Shown here one piece after another: positions 15,702-24,840 of a DNA stretch of 64,000 bases. Below the pieces are notes generated by a model. That model did not search any database. It worked only from the letters and a program-made list of their open reading frames with translations, and had not been told where the DNA came from. This DNA comes from JBMNEH01 sp050948665 (GTDB taxonomy: Bacteria > Bacillota > Clostridia > Christensenellales > UMGS416). A program made the position numbers and the translations under genes. The stretch covers positions 2,317,068 through 2,381,067 of the forward strand of contig JBMNEH010000001.1 of assembly GCA_050948665.1 (NCBI GenBank), given 5' to 3'. The stretch's first letter is position 1; each line of letters opens with the position of its first letter.

Positions 15702-17756
15702 ATGGAGAAGTTCACGGTCCGCCAGCTGCGGGACAAATACAGAGAGTTTTTTGAGAGCAAGGGGCATACGCGGATCCCTTCCGCCTCCATTATCCCGGAG
15801 AATGACCCCTCGGTGCTTTTTACCACCGCCGGGATGCACCCCCTTGTACCCTATCTTCTGGGGGAACGCCATCCTGCCGGCACCCGGCTCACCAACTCTC
15901 AGAAATGCGTCCGTACCGGAGATATTGACGAGGTGGGCGACGCCGGACACCTGACCTTCTTCGAAATGCTGGGGAACTGGTCCCTCGGGGACTATTTTAA
16001 GCAGGACATGATCGCCTGGAGCTGGGAGTTTTTGACGGAGGTGCTGGGGATCGACCCGGAAAGCCTGGCCGTATCGGTTTTCGCCGGTGACGAGAACGCG
16101 CCCAGGGACGAGGAGTCCGCCGCGCGGTGGGAGGAAATGGGCCTGCCCAGGGAGCGGATCTTCTACCTGCCCAAGGAGAATAACTGGTGGGGCGCCGGGG
16201 AAACCGGGCCCTGCGGCCCGGATACCGAGATGTTCGTCATCCGCCGGCAGCCCTGCGGCCCGGATTGCACACCCGCATGTGACTGCGGCGCCTATCTGGA
16301 GATCTGGAACGATGTTTTCATGACATATAACCGGCAGGACGGCAAGCTCCTTCCCCTGCCTAAAAGGAATGTGGACACCGGCATGGGACTGGAACGGACA
16401 ATGTGCATCCTCAACGACACTCCCTCGGTGTACGAGACAGAGATTTTCGCGCCCACCATCGCCTGGCTGGAGGAGGCTTCCGGCAAGCCCTACGGCGTGA
16501 ACGATAAGGATACCCGGGCGATGCGCATTATAGCTGACCATATACGTACCGCCACCTTTATATTGGCGGACGATAAGGGGCTGACGCCCGCCAATGTGGA
16601 CCAGGGCTATGTGCTGCGGCGGTTGATCCGCCGGGCGGTGCGTATGGGCATGCAGCTGGGACTGAAGCCCGGCTTTACCCCCAAGCTAGCGGAGCTGGTC
16701 ATCCATCACCCCATCTATGAGGGGGAATATGATGAGCTTATCCGGAACGAAGCCTTTATCAAGGAGCAGTTCCGGCTGGAGGAGGAGCGGTTCCAGAGGA
16801 CACTGGCTTCCGGCATCAAGGAATTTGAGCGGTACTATTCCCGGCTCACCGGGCTGGCTGCCCAGATCGACTCCTTCGCGGCGCCGGTGACCCGTCTGTC
16901 CCGGGAAGCCGTCGGGCGCATGGAAGCCGAAACCGAAGCCCTGCTCGCCGCCGTGGAGCAGGCTTATAACAGCCAGGGCAAACGCATCGAGGGAATCCGC
17001 CGGAACGCCCCCCGAGCCACCGACTATGTGGACGAGGTTGCCGGGTTGGCAAAACAACTGCGGAGCACGCTCCGCGCGCTGAAAGAAAAAACCGCCGCCG
17101 CGCCGACGGGCGCCGATATAACGGGGCGGGTGATGGACGGCCAGATTGCCTTCCGCCTGTACGATACCTTCGGCTTCCCCATCGAAATGACGGTGGAGCT
17201 GGCCGGGGAGCGGGGTATGGAGGTGGATGTGGAGGGTTTCCACGAGGCCTTCAAAAAGCATCAGGCTACCTCCCAGGCTGGTTCGGAGCAGAAGTTCAAG
17301 GGGGGCCTTGCCGACCATGACGCCGCCACGGCCCGGCTGCATACCGCCACCCACCTGCTTCACGCGGCGCTGCGGACGCTGATAGACAGCAAAATCGAGC
17401 AGCGGGGGTCCAACATCACACCGGAGCGGCTGCGGTTTGACTTCTCCTTTGGCCGGAAACTGGAGGATGAGGAGATCAGCGCATTAGAAAAATGGGTAAA
17501 CGACGCCATCGCCGCCGACGCGGCCATATCTTGTGAGGAAATGTCCCTGGACCTGGCCGAAGCCTCCGGCGCCATCGGCCTTTTCGGCAGTAAATACGGC
17601 GACAGGGTGAAGGTGTACACAATGGGTCCCTTTTCAAAGGAGATCTGCGGCGGCCCCCATGCCGCCCGCACAGGGGAGCTGGGACATTTTATCATACAGA
17701 AAGAGCAAGCCTCCTCCGCCGGTGTGCGCCGGATCCGCGCGGTCCTGGAGCAGTAG
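15702..17756 (+). CDS. alaS: Short-form alanyl-tRNA synthetase
   Basis: Charges tRNA-Ala. 684 residues, against about 870-880 for the usual bacterial enzyme. The class II catalytic core (about 1-240, with GMGLER motif 3) and tRNA-binding helices are present. The editing domain is complete, with zinc ligands H547 and H551 (HTATH) plus C649 and H653 (CGGPH). The C-terminal DHHA1-type C-Ala domain is absent: the protein ends straight after the editing domain. A charged, mostly helical insert of about 100 residues (about 372-474) separates the tRNA-binding helices from the conserved LYDTFGFP. The cysteine-rich CGPDCTPACDCG segment is also unlike the common form. ATG at 15702 follows CGGAGGAACGT; earlier in-frame codons lie in the promoter. 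Single gene with its own promoter and terminator. Confidence 0.88.
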   Translation: MEKFTVRQLRDKYREFFESKGHTRIPSASIIPENDPSVLFTTAGMHPLVPYLLGERHPAGTRLTNSQKCVRTGDIDEVGDAGHLTFFEMLGNWSLGDYFKQDMIAWSWEFLTEVLGIDPESLAVSVFAGDENAPRDEESAARWEEMGLPRERIFYLPKENNWWGAGETGPCGPDTEMFVIRRQPCGPDCTPACDCGAYLEIWNDVFMTYNRQDGKLLPLPKRNVDTGMGLERTMCILNDTPSVYETEIFAPTIAWLEEASGKPYGVNDKDTRAMRIIADHIRTATFILADDKGLTPANVDQGYVLRRLIRRAVRMGMQLGLKPGFTPKLAELVIHHPIYEGEYDELIRNEAFIKEQFRLEEERFQRTLASGIKEFERYYSRLTGLAAQIDSFAAPVTRLSREAVGRMEAETEALLAAVEQAYNSQGKRIEGIRRNAPRATDYVDEVAGLAKQLRSTLRALKEKTAAAPTGADITGRVMDGQIAFRLYDTFGFPIEMTVELAGERGMEVDVEGFHEAFKKHQATSQAGSEQKFKGGLADHDAATARLHTATHLLHAALRTLIDSKIEQRGSNITPERLRFDFSFGRKLEDEEISALEKWVNDAIAADAAISCEEMSLDLAEASGAIGLFGSKYGDRVKVYTMGPFSKEICGGPHAARTGELGHFIIQKEQASSAGVRRIRAVLEQ

Positions 17757-17774
17757 GGGAGAAAACCTGCCCCG

Positions 17775-17803
17775 CCGGGCGTGTTTCCGCGCCCGGTTTT
17801 TTT
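17775..17803 (+). terminator. Terminator after alaS-like gene
   Basis: CCGGGCG (17775-17781) and CGCCCGG (17790-17796) followed by seven T. Confidence 0.85.
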
Positions 17804-17858
17804 CAGAAGCTGCCGGCGGAAGCCGGGAGGAAAGCCCCGGAACCGGACGGAAAAGCAA

Positions 17859-17891
17859 ACCCCGGCGGACGGAAAACCGCCGGGGTCTTTT
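17859..17891. terminator. Second terminator, shared by converging genes
   Basis: Perfect 10-bp arms ACCCCGGCGG (17859-17868) and CCGCCGGGGT (17877-17886), then CTTTTT on the plus strand. It lies just past the stop of the minus-strand glycosyltransferase gene and may end that transcript too. Confidence 0.65.
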
Positions 17892-17903
17892 TGTGTCCCG
17901 GGT

Positions 17904-20498
17904 TCAGGGGTGGAGCCGGGTAGGGGGCAATATCTCATTCCGCAGGGCATTTGAGGTCGAGGTCAGCGTGAGATTGGGATTGTAGTAGGGATCCGTCAGG
18001 CGGTCTCCCCATTTTTCCAGCATGAACTCCGCTTCCTTGCGGAAACGCTCTTGTTTTTCCGATGTGTCCTCATAGCCCCGGGATACCGACTCCCGGTGGA
18101 CGCCTTCGGCTTCCGGCACATACAGTATGCGGTGACCGGCCTGCCTTACTTTTATGCAATAATCCACATCGTTAAAGGCCACCGCCAGCGCTTCCTCCAG
18201 ACCTCCGAGCTGCCTGTACAGAGAAGCAGGCGTCAGCAAAAGCGCTCCGGTAACGGCGCCGACATTCCAAAGCACCGCCAGCCGGCCGTAGTATCCGTTT
18301 GCGTCCCCGGATACACCCACATGGATATGCCCGGCCACACCACCTATTCCCGTCACTACGCCGCCATGCTGCAGCCTGCCGTCGGGGTACAACAGACGTC
18401 CCCCGACGGCGCCCACGCCCTGTATGCGCAGCCGAACAACCATCTCCTGCAGCCAAAGGGGAGACCGCATCTCCACATCGTTGTTGAGCAGCAACAGCAA
18501 TTCCCCGGAAGCCCGGGCAGCCGCGAAATTATTGACCGCCGCATAATTGAAGGGTTTGTCCCATTCCAGCACCCGTATGCGGGGATCCTGCCCCAGCTCC
18601 CGGTACAGGGCAAAAGTTTCCGGCTGTACGGAATGGTTTTCTATGACCAACGCCTCCCAATCCGGATACGCCGCTCTCAGCAGGCCGTCCACGCACCGGC
18701 GGAGGTCCTCCGCATGATCCTTATTGGGTATCAGCACCGAAACCCTGGGAAGACAACGGGGAACAAACCGGGTATGATATCCTTCCGGGGCGTAGGTGAC
18801 CTGTTCCACCTCCATACCCAGAGCCGTCCAATGCTCCGCGATCGCCCTGATCCCGGCATCCACACACTGCTGCTGCCGGGCCTTGGATACCGAGGAGGAA
18901 AATTGCCGCCAATGGTACAGCACCCGGGGAATATGAACAAAAGCGGATGTGCTCCGGCTGAGGCGCAGCATCAGCTCATGGTCCTGGGAACCGTCGAATT
19001 CCGGCCGAAGAAGCCCTGTTTTACGCAGAAGAGCCGCGGAAACGGCGGAAAAATGGCTGATATAGTTCATGGATGTCAGGGTTTCCGGCGAATAATCCGG
19101 CTTAAAGAAGGGGCCGTAGGGGTTTTCGGTATCCTGCTCGTCTATTTTGTCCTCATCACTATAGCAGACCTCCGCGCCCTCCTCCCGGAATGCCCAGGCC
19201 ACCTCAAAAAGGGCGTCGGGGGTAAGGATATCATCATGATCCAAAAAGGCGATGATCTCCCCCCGGGCGGCCTCGATCCCCCGGTTGGTATTGCCGGAAA
19301 TCCCCAGATTATCCTCAAAAAACAGCACCCGGATCCGGCTGTCATCCGCGGCCAACGTCTCCATCCGCTTACGGAGCCCCGGAAGGGAACTGCCTCCGTC
19401 CGCCAGTATCAACTCCCAGCAGCCGTAGGTCTGGTTCCTGACCGATGCCGCCATCTCCTCCAGATACGGCTCCGGGGTGTTGTATACCGGCGTCACAACG
19501 CTGATCAGAGGCGGGTCGGCGAAACGATATTCCCTCTGGACACGCATATCCTTGCCGGTGAGCTGCCTCTTCTTTCTCCACTCCCCGTATTCCTTCGCCG
19601 ACGTCATATCCAGGATGCGCTCCAGGGTTTTTCTGAAGGTGGCCCTTAGGCCGAAATTCCGTAAAAACCGAAGGGCCGCCGGGATCCTTCTTATGATCCG
19701 CCCCATCCCGGTAAAGATGCGGCCGGCTTTTAACCGCAGGCGGTCCGCCCCCGTAAAAGCCGCAAGACCTGCCCGCATGAACCACCGGGCCACCGGGTTG
19801 CAGCGAGGAGGAAGGTGCTTCCGGTAATACGCTTCCAAGCCCTTCGCCGCAGAAACCCGGGAATGCCGGCCGTCAGACTTTCCCGCCGGCGCGGACGAAC
19901 CCTCCCGGCAGGGGGAAACCACGGTGCCGCAGTACAGCGTCAACGCGCCGGCGCCGGCCGCACGGGTACAGAAATCCATATCCGCTCCCCATTCGGTAAA
20001 AGCGGTGTCCAGACCCTCCAGCTGCCGCCAAAGCTCCCCCCGCACCAGCATGCAGCGCAGGGAAAGACACTCCACCGCACCGACGTCTTCCGGAGACAGC
20101 CAGGTATGATGATACCGCCCCGGCCCGCGGCGGGAGGGAAAGCAGCGGTCCAGCTTCAAAAGACGCGCTATCACACTGCCGGGAGAGGGGAAACCGCGTT
20201 TGCAGGAGGGGTCAAAGCTCCCGTCCGGCCGCAGCAGCCGGGGCCCGGCTAATGCCGCGCCCGCCGTTTCCGCCGCCGTCAGCAGCGCTTCCACATCTTC
20301 TTCCTTCAGTATCCGGTCACCCCGCAGCAGCAGCAGCCAGTCCCCCCGCGCCTCTTCCGCCCTTCGCTGCAATGCCTCCGGGCTTTCTCCAACCTCCCGG
20401 AGCAGCTGCCAATCGGGCTGCAGCGCCGCGGCCTGCGCCAAAGGATGCCGGCGCCCCCCCTGCTCGTCGTCACCGTATAAAAGAACAGTCAGACGCAT
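17904..20498 (-). CDS. Multi-domain GT2 glycosyltransferase
   Basis: 864 residues with three GT-A/GT2-like modules. The N-terminal module (about 1-240) is divergent, starting MRLTVLLYGDD with acidic loops but no clear nucleotide-binding DxD. The second (from about 330) begins ISVVTPVYNTPE, with LDHDD as its DxD-type metal site and DGSQDHEL further on. The third (from about 585) begins VSVLIPNKDH, with LLNNDVE as metal site and FNDVDYC near the end. Such tandem enzymes build rhamnose-rich or O-antigen-like wall polysaccharides by adding successive sugars. Start ATG 20498 follows ATGGAGGATCAT; the open frame upstream overlaps the neighbour and is not family-like. It is the last gene of a three-gene unit with a GT2 and a DUF2142 protein. 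Confidence 0.85.
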   Translation of the reverse strand: MRLTVLLYGDDEQGGRRHPLAQAAALQPDWQLLREVGESPEALQRRAEEARGDWLLLLRGDRILKEEDVEALLTAAETAGAALAGPRLLRPDGSFDPSCKRGFPSPGSVIARLLKLDRCFPSRRGPGRYHHTWLSPEDVGAVECLSLRCMLVRGELWRQLEGLDTAFTEWGADMDFCTRAAGAGALTLYCGTVVSPCREGSSAPAGKSDGRHSRVSAAKGLEAYYRKHLPPRCNPVARWFMRAGLAAFTGADRLRLKAGRIFTGMGRIIRRIPAALRFLRNFGLRATFRKTLERILDMTSAKEYGEWRKKRQLTGKDMRVQREYRFADPPLISVVTPVYNTPEPYLEEMAASVRNQTYGCWELILADGGSSLPGLRKRMETLAADDSRIRVLFFEDNLGISGNTNRGIEAARGEIIAFLDHDDILTPDALFEVAWAFREEGAEVCYSDEDKIDEQDTENPYGPFFKPDYSPETLTSMNYISHFSAVSAALLRKTGLLRPEFDGSQDHELMLRLSRSTSAFVHIPRVLYHWRQFSSSVSKARQQQCVDAGIRAIAEHWTALGMEVEQVTYAPEGYHTRFVPRCLPRVSVLIPNKDHAEDLRRCVDGLLRAAYPDWEALVIENHSVQPETFALYRELGQDPRIRVLEWDKPFNYAAVNNFAAARASGELLLLLNNDVEMRSPLWLQEMVVRLRIQGVGAVGGRLLYPDGRLQHGGVVTGIGGVAGHIHVGVSGDANGYYGRLAVLWNVGAVTGALLLTPASLYRQLGGLEEALAVAFNDVDYCIKVRQAGHRILYVPEAEGVHRESVSRGYEDTSEKQERFRKEAEFMLEKWGDRLTDPYYNPNLTLTSTSNALRNEILPPTRLHP

Positions 20499-20563
20499 AT
20501 GATCCTCCATAAAACCGAGTTTCCGGGTTTTCCCGTTTCGCCGCCGGCCGGCGGAAGCCCCGA

Positions 20564-21472
20564 CTATTTCCTCCCCAGCCGGCAAAGCAATGCCGCCGCC
20601 TTTTTTTCGGGCAGCAGCTTCACCGCAATGTCCAGCAGGGTATACCGGGGTTCGGAAAACAGCCCCCCGAGCAGCTTGAAAAAGCTGCCTTTTTCCCCTT
20701 GGAACCAGGCAATCCGCGCGTTTCCCCAGGCATGCGCCGCCCGCACCTCCGGATCGGGATATTTCCCGGCCAGCGCCGACATCTGCCGGGCAAAGGGCTC
20801 CACCCGCCGGGCGATATACGACTCCCGGTCTGACACCCTCCGGAGCCTGCCTGTTTGATTCCCCCCGTGCAGGCGGTACCGCAGCAGCGGCCGGGGCTCC
20901 CGCGCAAACCGGCCCAGCCGGGCGCAATGGATGGCCAGCAGCTGATCGTGCACGCCCTCTTTCCAGGGCAGCGACGCAAGGGCATCCTCCCGCCGGACCG
21001 CCAGCGCACAGCCGGGGATCCAGTTATGATACAGGAGTTTCTTCAACAGCCCGTACCCCTCCCGGACAGGCAGGCGCAAAGACGGCGCGGGCATCCCCTC
21101 CCCGTCAATACAGCGCAGCCCGCAATATCCCAGCGAGACCCCCTGTACCAGCAGAGCGGCAGTAGCAGCCGCCTTTTCCGGCTCCCAGATATCGTCCTGG
21201 TCACAGTACAGCAGCACCTCCCCCTTCGTTTCCCGGGTAAGCAGCGCAAAGGTGGAGACGGAACCCAGGTTCTCCCCGTTTCTGGCAAAGGAAAAGGGCC
21301 GGTGATAATGATCCGCGATAAAGGCGCGAAGCGCCTCCCCCGTCCACCCGGGGGAGGCATCGTCCCGTATCTCCAAAGAGAGCTCCGCCGTCTGGGCGTC
21401 CAGTGACGCCAGCTGGGCGCTCCACCACAGGGGATCGGGATCATAGACCGCCATCAGCACGGAAATTTTCAT
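20564..21472 (-). CDS. GT2 family glycosyltransferase (rhamnosyltransferase-like)
   Basis: 302 residues with the GT2 opening ISVLMAVYDPDP, nucleotide-binding RDDASPG, and the metal-binding LYCDQDDIW typical of rhamnosyltransferase-like GT2 enzymes. The second half has GVHDQLLA and a YRLHGGNQTG segment, both usual in this subgroup. It transfers a sugar from a nucleotide donor to a surface polysaccharide; the donor sugar cannot be read. The second of two adjacent ATG codons is chosen (five bases after GGGAGG). It lies 20 bases behind the DUF2142 gene and 65 before the multi-domain GT, so one operon is likely. Confidence 0.85.
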   Translation of the reverse strand: MKISVLMAVYDPDPLWWSAQLASLDAQTAELSLEIRDDASPGWTGEALRAFIADHYHRPFSFARNGENLGSVSTFALLTRETKGEVLLYCDQDDIWEPEKAAATAALLVQGVSLGYCGLRCIDGEGMPAPSLRLPVREGYGLLKKLLYHNWIPGCALAVRREDALASLPWKEGVHDQLLAIHCARLGRFAREPRPLLRYRLHGGNQTGRLRRVSDRESYIARRVEPFARQMSALAGKYPDPEVRAAHAWGNARIAWFQGEKGSFFKLLGGLFSEPRYTLLDIAVKLLPEKKAAALLCRLGRK

Positions 21473-21492
21473 CATTCCTCCCATAACCGGCA

Positions 21493-22983
21493 TTACATGG
21501 TGGCTTTCAGCAACTCCGCCACCGTCCAAATCTGGAGCAGCGCTGCCGGCGCGATCCATAAAGGGAACCGGCTTTCAGGCAGGGACAGCTTTCCGCAGCC
21601 GAAAAGCAGCAGTACCACGGGCAACAATGGTGTAAAATACCGCCCCTGCACCCCTTCCACCAGCACCCTGGTGTTGCTGGTATTCCCGAAAAGGAGACCC
21701 AGCAGCAGTATCAGCCCCGCCAGCAGGTAGCCGCCCAGCAACAGCAGCCGCCGGGACAGCTTCAGCGTCCTCCTCTCTCCCAGAACAGCGCACAGCAGCA
21801 GCAGGCCAAGCCAGCTCCAGGACAAAGGGTCTGACAGTGTCAGCGTCAGCCCGCTGAGATATTTTCCGACCGCTCCGAAAAGATAAAAGTCCTTGTAGTA
21901 CCAAATCGTATCCAGCAGGATACGCGCCAGCTTCAGCGGCTGACGCAGCAGCTCCGCCGGGCTGTAGTTGTACTGGCCCTCCCAGTTCAGCCCGCTGTTC
22001 GCCGCGTAAAGAGACAAACCCGACAGCAATGCCGCGACCCCTGCGCAAACCCCCAGAATCGCCGCCCAAACCGCCTTTTTCCCCGGTGACAGGCGGTGGC
22101 GGGGAATGGCGAGCATCAACAGCGCGGGCGCCGCGTAGGCCACCTTGGAAATCGTCAGAAGCACCGTCAAAATGACCAAAGCCGCCATCTCCCGCGCGGG
22201 CACCGGTCCCTCGCCCGTGACCAACCGCAGCAGCAGCGCAAGCAGCAGGGCGGACATGCCGAGGATCATCCCGTCATAGGAGAGGGTAACGGCGATCTGC
22301 AGCGCCATCGGCGTCAGCGCGCAGAGCGCCAGCAGCGGCTTGTACATCGGCGCGGTCCTGACGGCCAGCCACAGCAGCGCTGCGCAGGCCAGCAGTACGC
22401 TCCAGCGCCCAAAGAGCAGGAGCAGGGGCTGGGATACGCCCAGAGCGCGCCCCAGCGTCAGCCCCGCAACAGCGGGGGCATAATCCGGCAGCCATACCGC
22501 TTTCAGAGGGATCTCCGCCGTCCTGCCGGAGGGCCGCTCGCAGAACCGGGACAGCGCCCCCTCCATCGCCATTTCGGAGTTGACATGCACATCGTAGTCC
22601 GCCTGATTGTACAGTATATAATTGGCGTCCGCCCTCCCTTTATCCCCAAAGAAAAGGGTGTCGCTTATATGAAGGGCGCGGAAATAATGGGTCTCCTCAT
22701 CGGGAGGAGAGAATGGCGTGAGCGCCAGGCTCCATACCAGCCCCAGCCCCAGAAAAAGGCAGAGGAACAGATACTCCGGCTTTGCCCCGGGGCGGATCCC
22801 CGCCCAAATCCCCGCGGCGATACAGGGCAGGATAGCCATGGAAAGCAGCGCATACTTCCAGGGCAGCATCATTCCGCCGCCCTTCCGTATAAGCAGGAAC
22901 GCCCCAACGGCCGCCACAGAGCATAACAGGAGGTAGACGGCAGGACTTATCCGCCGTATGACCCCCTGTGTTTTCTGTTTCAA
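21493..22983 (-). CDS. DUF2142 multi-pass membrane protein
   Basis: 496 residues with about 12 hydrophobic segments and the DUF2142 signature PDEETHYFRALH (about 94-105) after the second pair of helices. The shape resembles GT-C enzymes that use lipid-linked sugars; the acidic PDE motif in the first external loop fits. Members occur in surface polysaccharide clusters and a role in glycan transfer or assembly is usually proposed but unproven. Start: TTG at 22983 with GGGGGAGGAAAGGGTC in front. The upstream ATG at 23019 is part of TATAATG, the -10 box itself, so it cannot be in the message. First gene of the polysaccharide operon. Confidence 0.8.
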   Translation of the reverse strand: MKQKTQGVIRRISPAVYLLLCSVAAVGAFLLIRKGGGMMLPWKYALLSMAILPCIAAGIWAGIRPGAKPEYLFLCLFLGLGLVWSLALTPFSPPDEETHYFRALHISDTLFFGDKGRADANYILYNQADYDVHVNSEMAMEGALSRFCERPSGRTAEIPLKAVWLPDYAPAVAGLTLGRALGVSQPLLLLFGRWSVLLACAALLWLAVRTAPMYKPLLALCALTPMALQIAVTLSYDGMILGMSALLLALLLRLVTGEGPVPAREMAALVILTVLLTISKVAYAAPALLMLAIPRHRLSPGKKAVWAAILGVCAGVAALLSGLSLYAANSGLNWEGQYNYSPAELLRQPLKLARILLDTIWYYKDFYLFGAVGKYLSGLTLTLSDPLSWSWLGLLLLCAVLGERRTLKLSRRLLLLGGYLLAGLILLLGLLFGNTSNTRVLVEGVQGRYFTPLLPVVLLLFGCGKLSLPESRFPLWIAPAALLQIWTVAELLKATM

Positions 22984-23017
22984 GACCCTTTCCTCCCCCG
23001 TAAAACATACGATTTTC

Positions 23018-23045
23018 ATTATAAACCATATGATAGGATTGTCAA
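23018..23045 (-). promoter_or_regulatory. Promoter of the polysaccharide operon
   Basis: Minus strand TTGACA (23040-23045), 16-base spacer, TATAAT (23018-23023). It points away from holA and decides the TTG start of the DUF2142 gene. Confidence 0.85.
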
Positions 23046-23106
23046 ACCGACTTTCGGGGTGACGGCCCCGCGTTTTTTATGGTATACTTACCGGGGAGGA
23101 TCGCGC

Positions 23107-24168
23107 ATGGATATGGACACCTTTGTCCGGCAGCTGCCGAAAACGCAGCCCGGCGGCCTGTATCTGTTTGCCGGGCCGGAAACCTACTGTATGGAGCAGG
23201 CGCTGCAGATCATACAGCAGAAACTGGTGCCCCCCGCTACCGAAGCCTTCGATTATCAACCGCTGCGGGGGGACGAATGCAGCGAGGCGGATCTGCTTTC
23301 CGCTCTGGAGCCCCTGCCCTTTATGGCGGAGCGGCGGCTTGTGGTCGTAAAAGACGCCCCCTGGTTTTTGCCCTCACGCAGGGACGCGGGGGGGAAAGCG
23401 GAGGCTCCCGCCGAAGAGAGCAAGCCCGCCAAATCCGGCGGAAAAGACGCTTTCCGGGAGCGGCTGGACGATATGCTCCACCCGGGGTTATGTTTGATTT
23501 TCACCAGCCAGGAGCCGCCTCCCCCTCGCTCCCCCTGGGTCAGCTGGGTAAAACAGAAAGGGCTGGTCGTGGAATGCAAGGCGCTGGACGCCGTTGCCTC
23601 CCTCCCATGGATCGGCCGTATGGCAAGGCTGGAGAAGACCTCCATCCCGCGGGATGTCGCTCTCTTCCTATGGGAATACACCGGGGGCGGGCTGCAGAGG
23701 ATCGCCGCGGAAATGCATAAGCTGGCGGCGGCCGCCGGAGAAGGGGGCGTCATCACCCGGGAGCTGGTGCAGGCATGCACCACGGAATCTCCCGAGTATA
23801 AGATCTACCGTTTTCTGGAGGGGATCATGAGCAACCGTCCGGGCGAGGGTCTGGAAGGGCTTTGGCATATGCTGGAGGAGGGGACCCATCCCCTGGCGGC
23901 GCTGTCCATGATCGAGGGGCAGATCAAGGCCATCGCCTTCGCCGACTGGATCAGGGATTCCGGCTGGAAACCGGAAGAAGCGGCGGCGGCGCTGGACGTC
24001 CGGGATTTCGTGCTCCGGAACGCCCTGTACAGAAAGAGGCGGATCACCCCGGAAAAGGCGCGGGAACTGCTGCTCCTCTGCCGGCAAACGGACGAGGATA
24101 TTAAAACGGGAAAAACCGGCGACCGGGAAGCGGTGGACGTCCTGCTCCGGGCACTGGTCTCCATATAG
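23107..24168 (+). CDS. holA: DNA polymerase III delta subunit
   Basis: 353 residues. Opens the beta clamp as part of the clamp loader. The N-terminal DNA_pol3_delta domain begins LYLFAGPETYCMEQAL and passes the conserved LPFMAERRLVVVKDA (clamp-binding region). A degenerate AAA+ fold and a C-terminal collar domain with EGQIKAIAFADW follow. Delta lacks Walker motifs, as here. An insert of acidic and basic residues (about 95-120) lengthens the N-terminal domain slightly. Start after GGGGAGGATCGCGC. A TATACT at 23083 is a possible -10. gtrA follows after eight bases. Confidence 0.92.
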   Translation: MDMDTFVRQLPKTQPGGLYLFAGPETYCMEQALQIIQQKLVPPATEAFDYQPLRGDECSEADLLSALEPLPFMAERRLVVVKDAPWFLPSRRDAGGKAEAPAEESKPAKSGGKDAFRERLDDMLHPGLCLIFTSQEPPPPRSPWVSWVKQKGLVVECKALDAVASLPWIGRMARLEKTSIPRDVALFLWEYTGGGLQRIAAEMHKLAAAAGEGGVITRELVQACTTESPEYKIYRFLEGIMSNRPGEGLEGLWHMLEEGTHPLAALSMIEGQIKAIAFADWIRDSGWKPEEAAAALDVRDFVLRNALYRKRRITPEKARELLLLCRQTDEDIKTGKTGDREAVDVLLRALVSI

Positions 24169-24176
24169 GAGGAAGG

Positions 24177-24632
24177 ATGCGGAAGCTGTGGGAAAAAGCA
24201 GGGAGGCTGATGAAATCGGAGGCTTTCCTGTATCTGGTGTTCGGCGCGCTGACCACCCTGCTGAACTGGGGGGTCTTCTGGCTGCTGAACCGATGCTTCG
24301 GGAAAAGCTTCTACCTCTGGGCTAATCTGATCGCCTGGGTAACGGCGGTCATTTTCGCCTATATAACAAACAGGATACTGGTTTTCCGGTCAAAGAACCG
24401 CTCCGCCGGCAGTGTGGCGGCGGAGTTTCTGGAATTCATCGGCGCGCGGCTGGCCACCCTGGGTATCGAGGAAGCCGGGCTGTGGCTGCTGGTGGGACGG
24501 CTGTCATGCAACGAAAATGTATCCAAAGTCGGCCTGAATGTGCTGGTGGTGATACTGAATTTCTTTTTCAGCAAATGGATCGTTTTCCGGAAAAAGGAAA
24601 GAAAACCGAAAGATACGGAGGATCCTTCCTGA
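24177..24632 (+). CDS. GtrA-family membrane protein
   Basis: 151 residues with four predicted membrane helices and the GtrA features FGALTTLLNWGVFW at the start and ITNRILVFRSK in the middle, ending with a NFFFSKWIVFRKK helix. GtrA-like proteins are thought to flip polyprenyl-linked sugars for modification of wall or lipopolysaccharide chains. It sits eight bases after holA on the plus strand, across the divergent promoter from the glycosyltransferase operon. That position suggests it serves the same surface-glycan pathway. Confidence 0.9.
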   Translation: MRKLWEKAGRLMKSEAFLYLVFGALTTLLNWGVFWLLNRCFGKSFYLWANLIAWVTAVIFAYITNRILVFRSKNRSAGSVAAEFLEFIGARLATLGIEEAGLWLLVGRLSCNENVSKVGLNVLVVILNFFFSKWIVFRKKERKPKDTEDPS

Positions 24633-24782
24633 CCGGCAGTCCGTCCCTCCCATGCCCCCGGAGAGCGGAAGCGCGGGGGCAGGCCAGCGGGCGATGACGC
24701 TCTTTATCCCGCCCCGGGAGGGCCGCGGCGGCCTGGCGCAGGGCGCCGGGCGCTCCGTGTTTATAAATAATCCGCGCCGCTA

Positions 24783-24812
24783 TTGCCCGGGGGAGCCGCG
24801 AAGGCTTATAAT
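24783..24812 (+). promoter_or_regulatory. Likely promoter of WG-repeat lipoprotein
   Basis: TTGCCC (24783-24788), 18-base spacer, TATAAT (24807-24812), 28 bases before the ATG. Confidence 0.55.
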
Positions 24813-24840
24813 AGGCGCAGGCTTATACGGAGGATGTTTT

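Noticed and set aside
20499..20927. 143-residue N-terminal extension of the multi-domain glycosyltransferase
   Set aside because: It overlaps the neighbouring GT2 gene in another frame and is Arg/Gly/Ala-rich shadow sequence; ATG 20498 follows a strong binding site.
24652..24840. Upstream start of the WG-repeat gene
   Set aside because: It would place the signal peptide and lipobox inside the protein; the TATAAT and ribosome binding site lie downstream of it.
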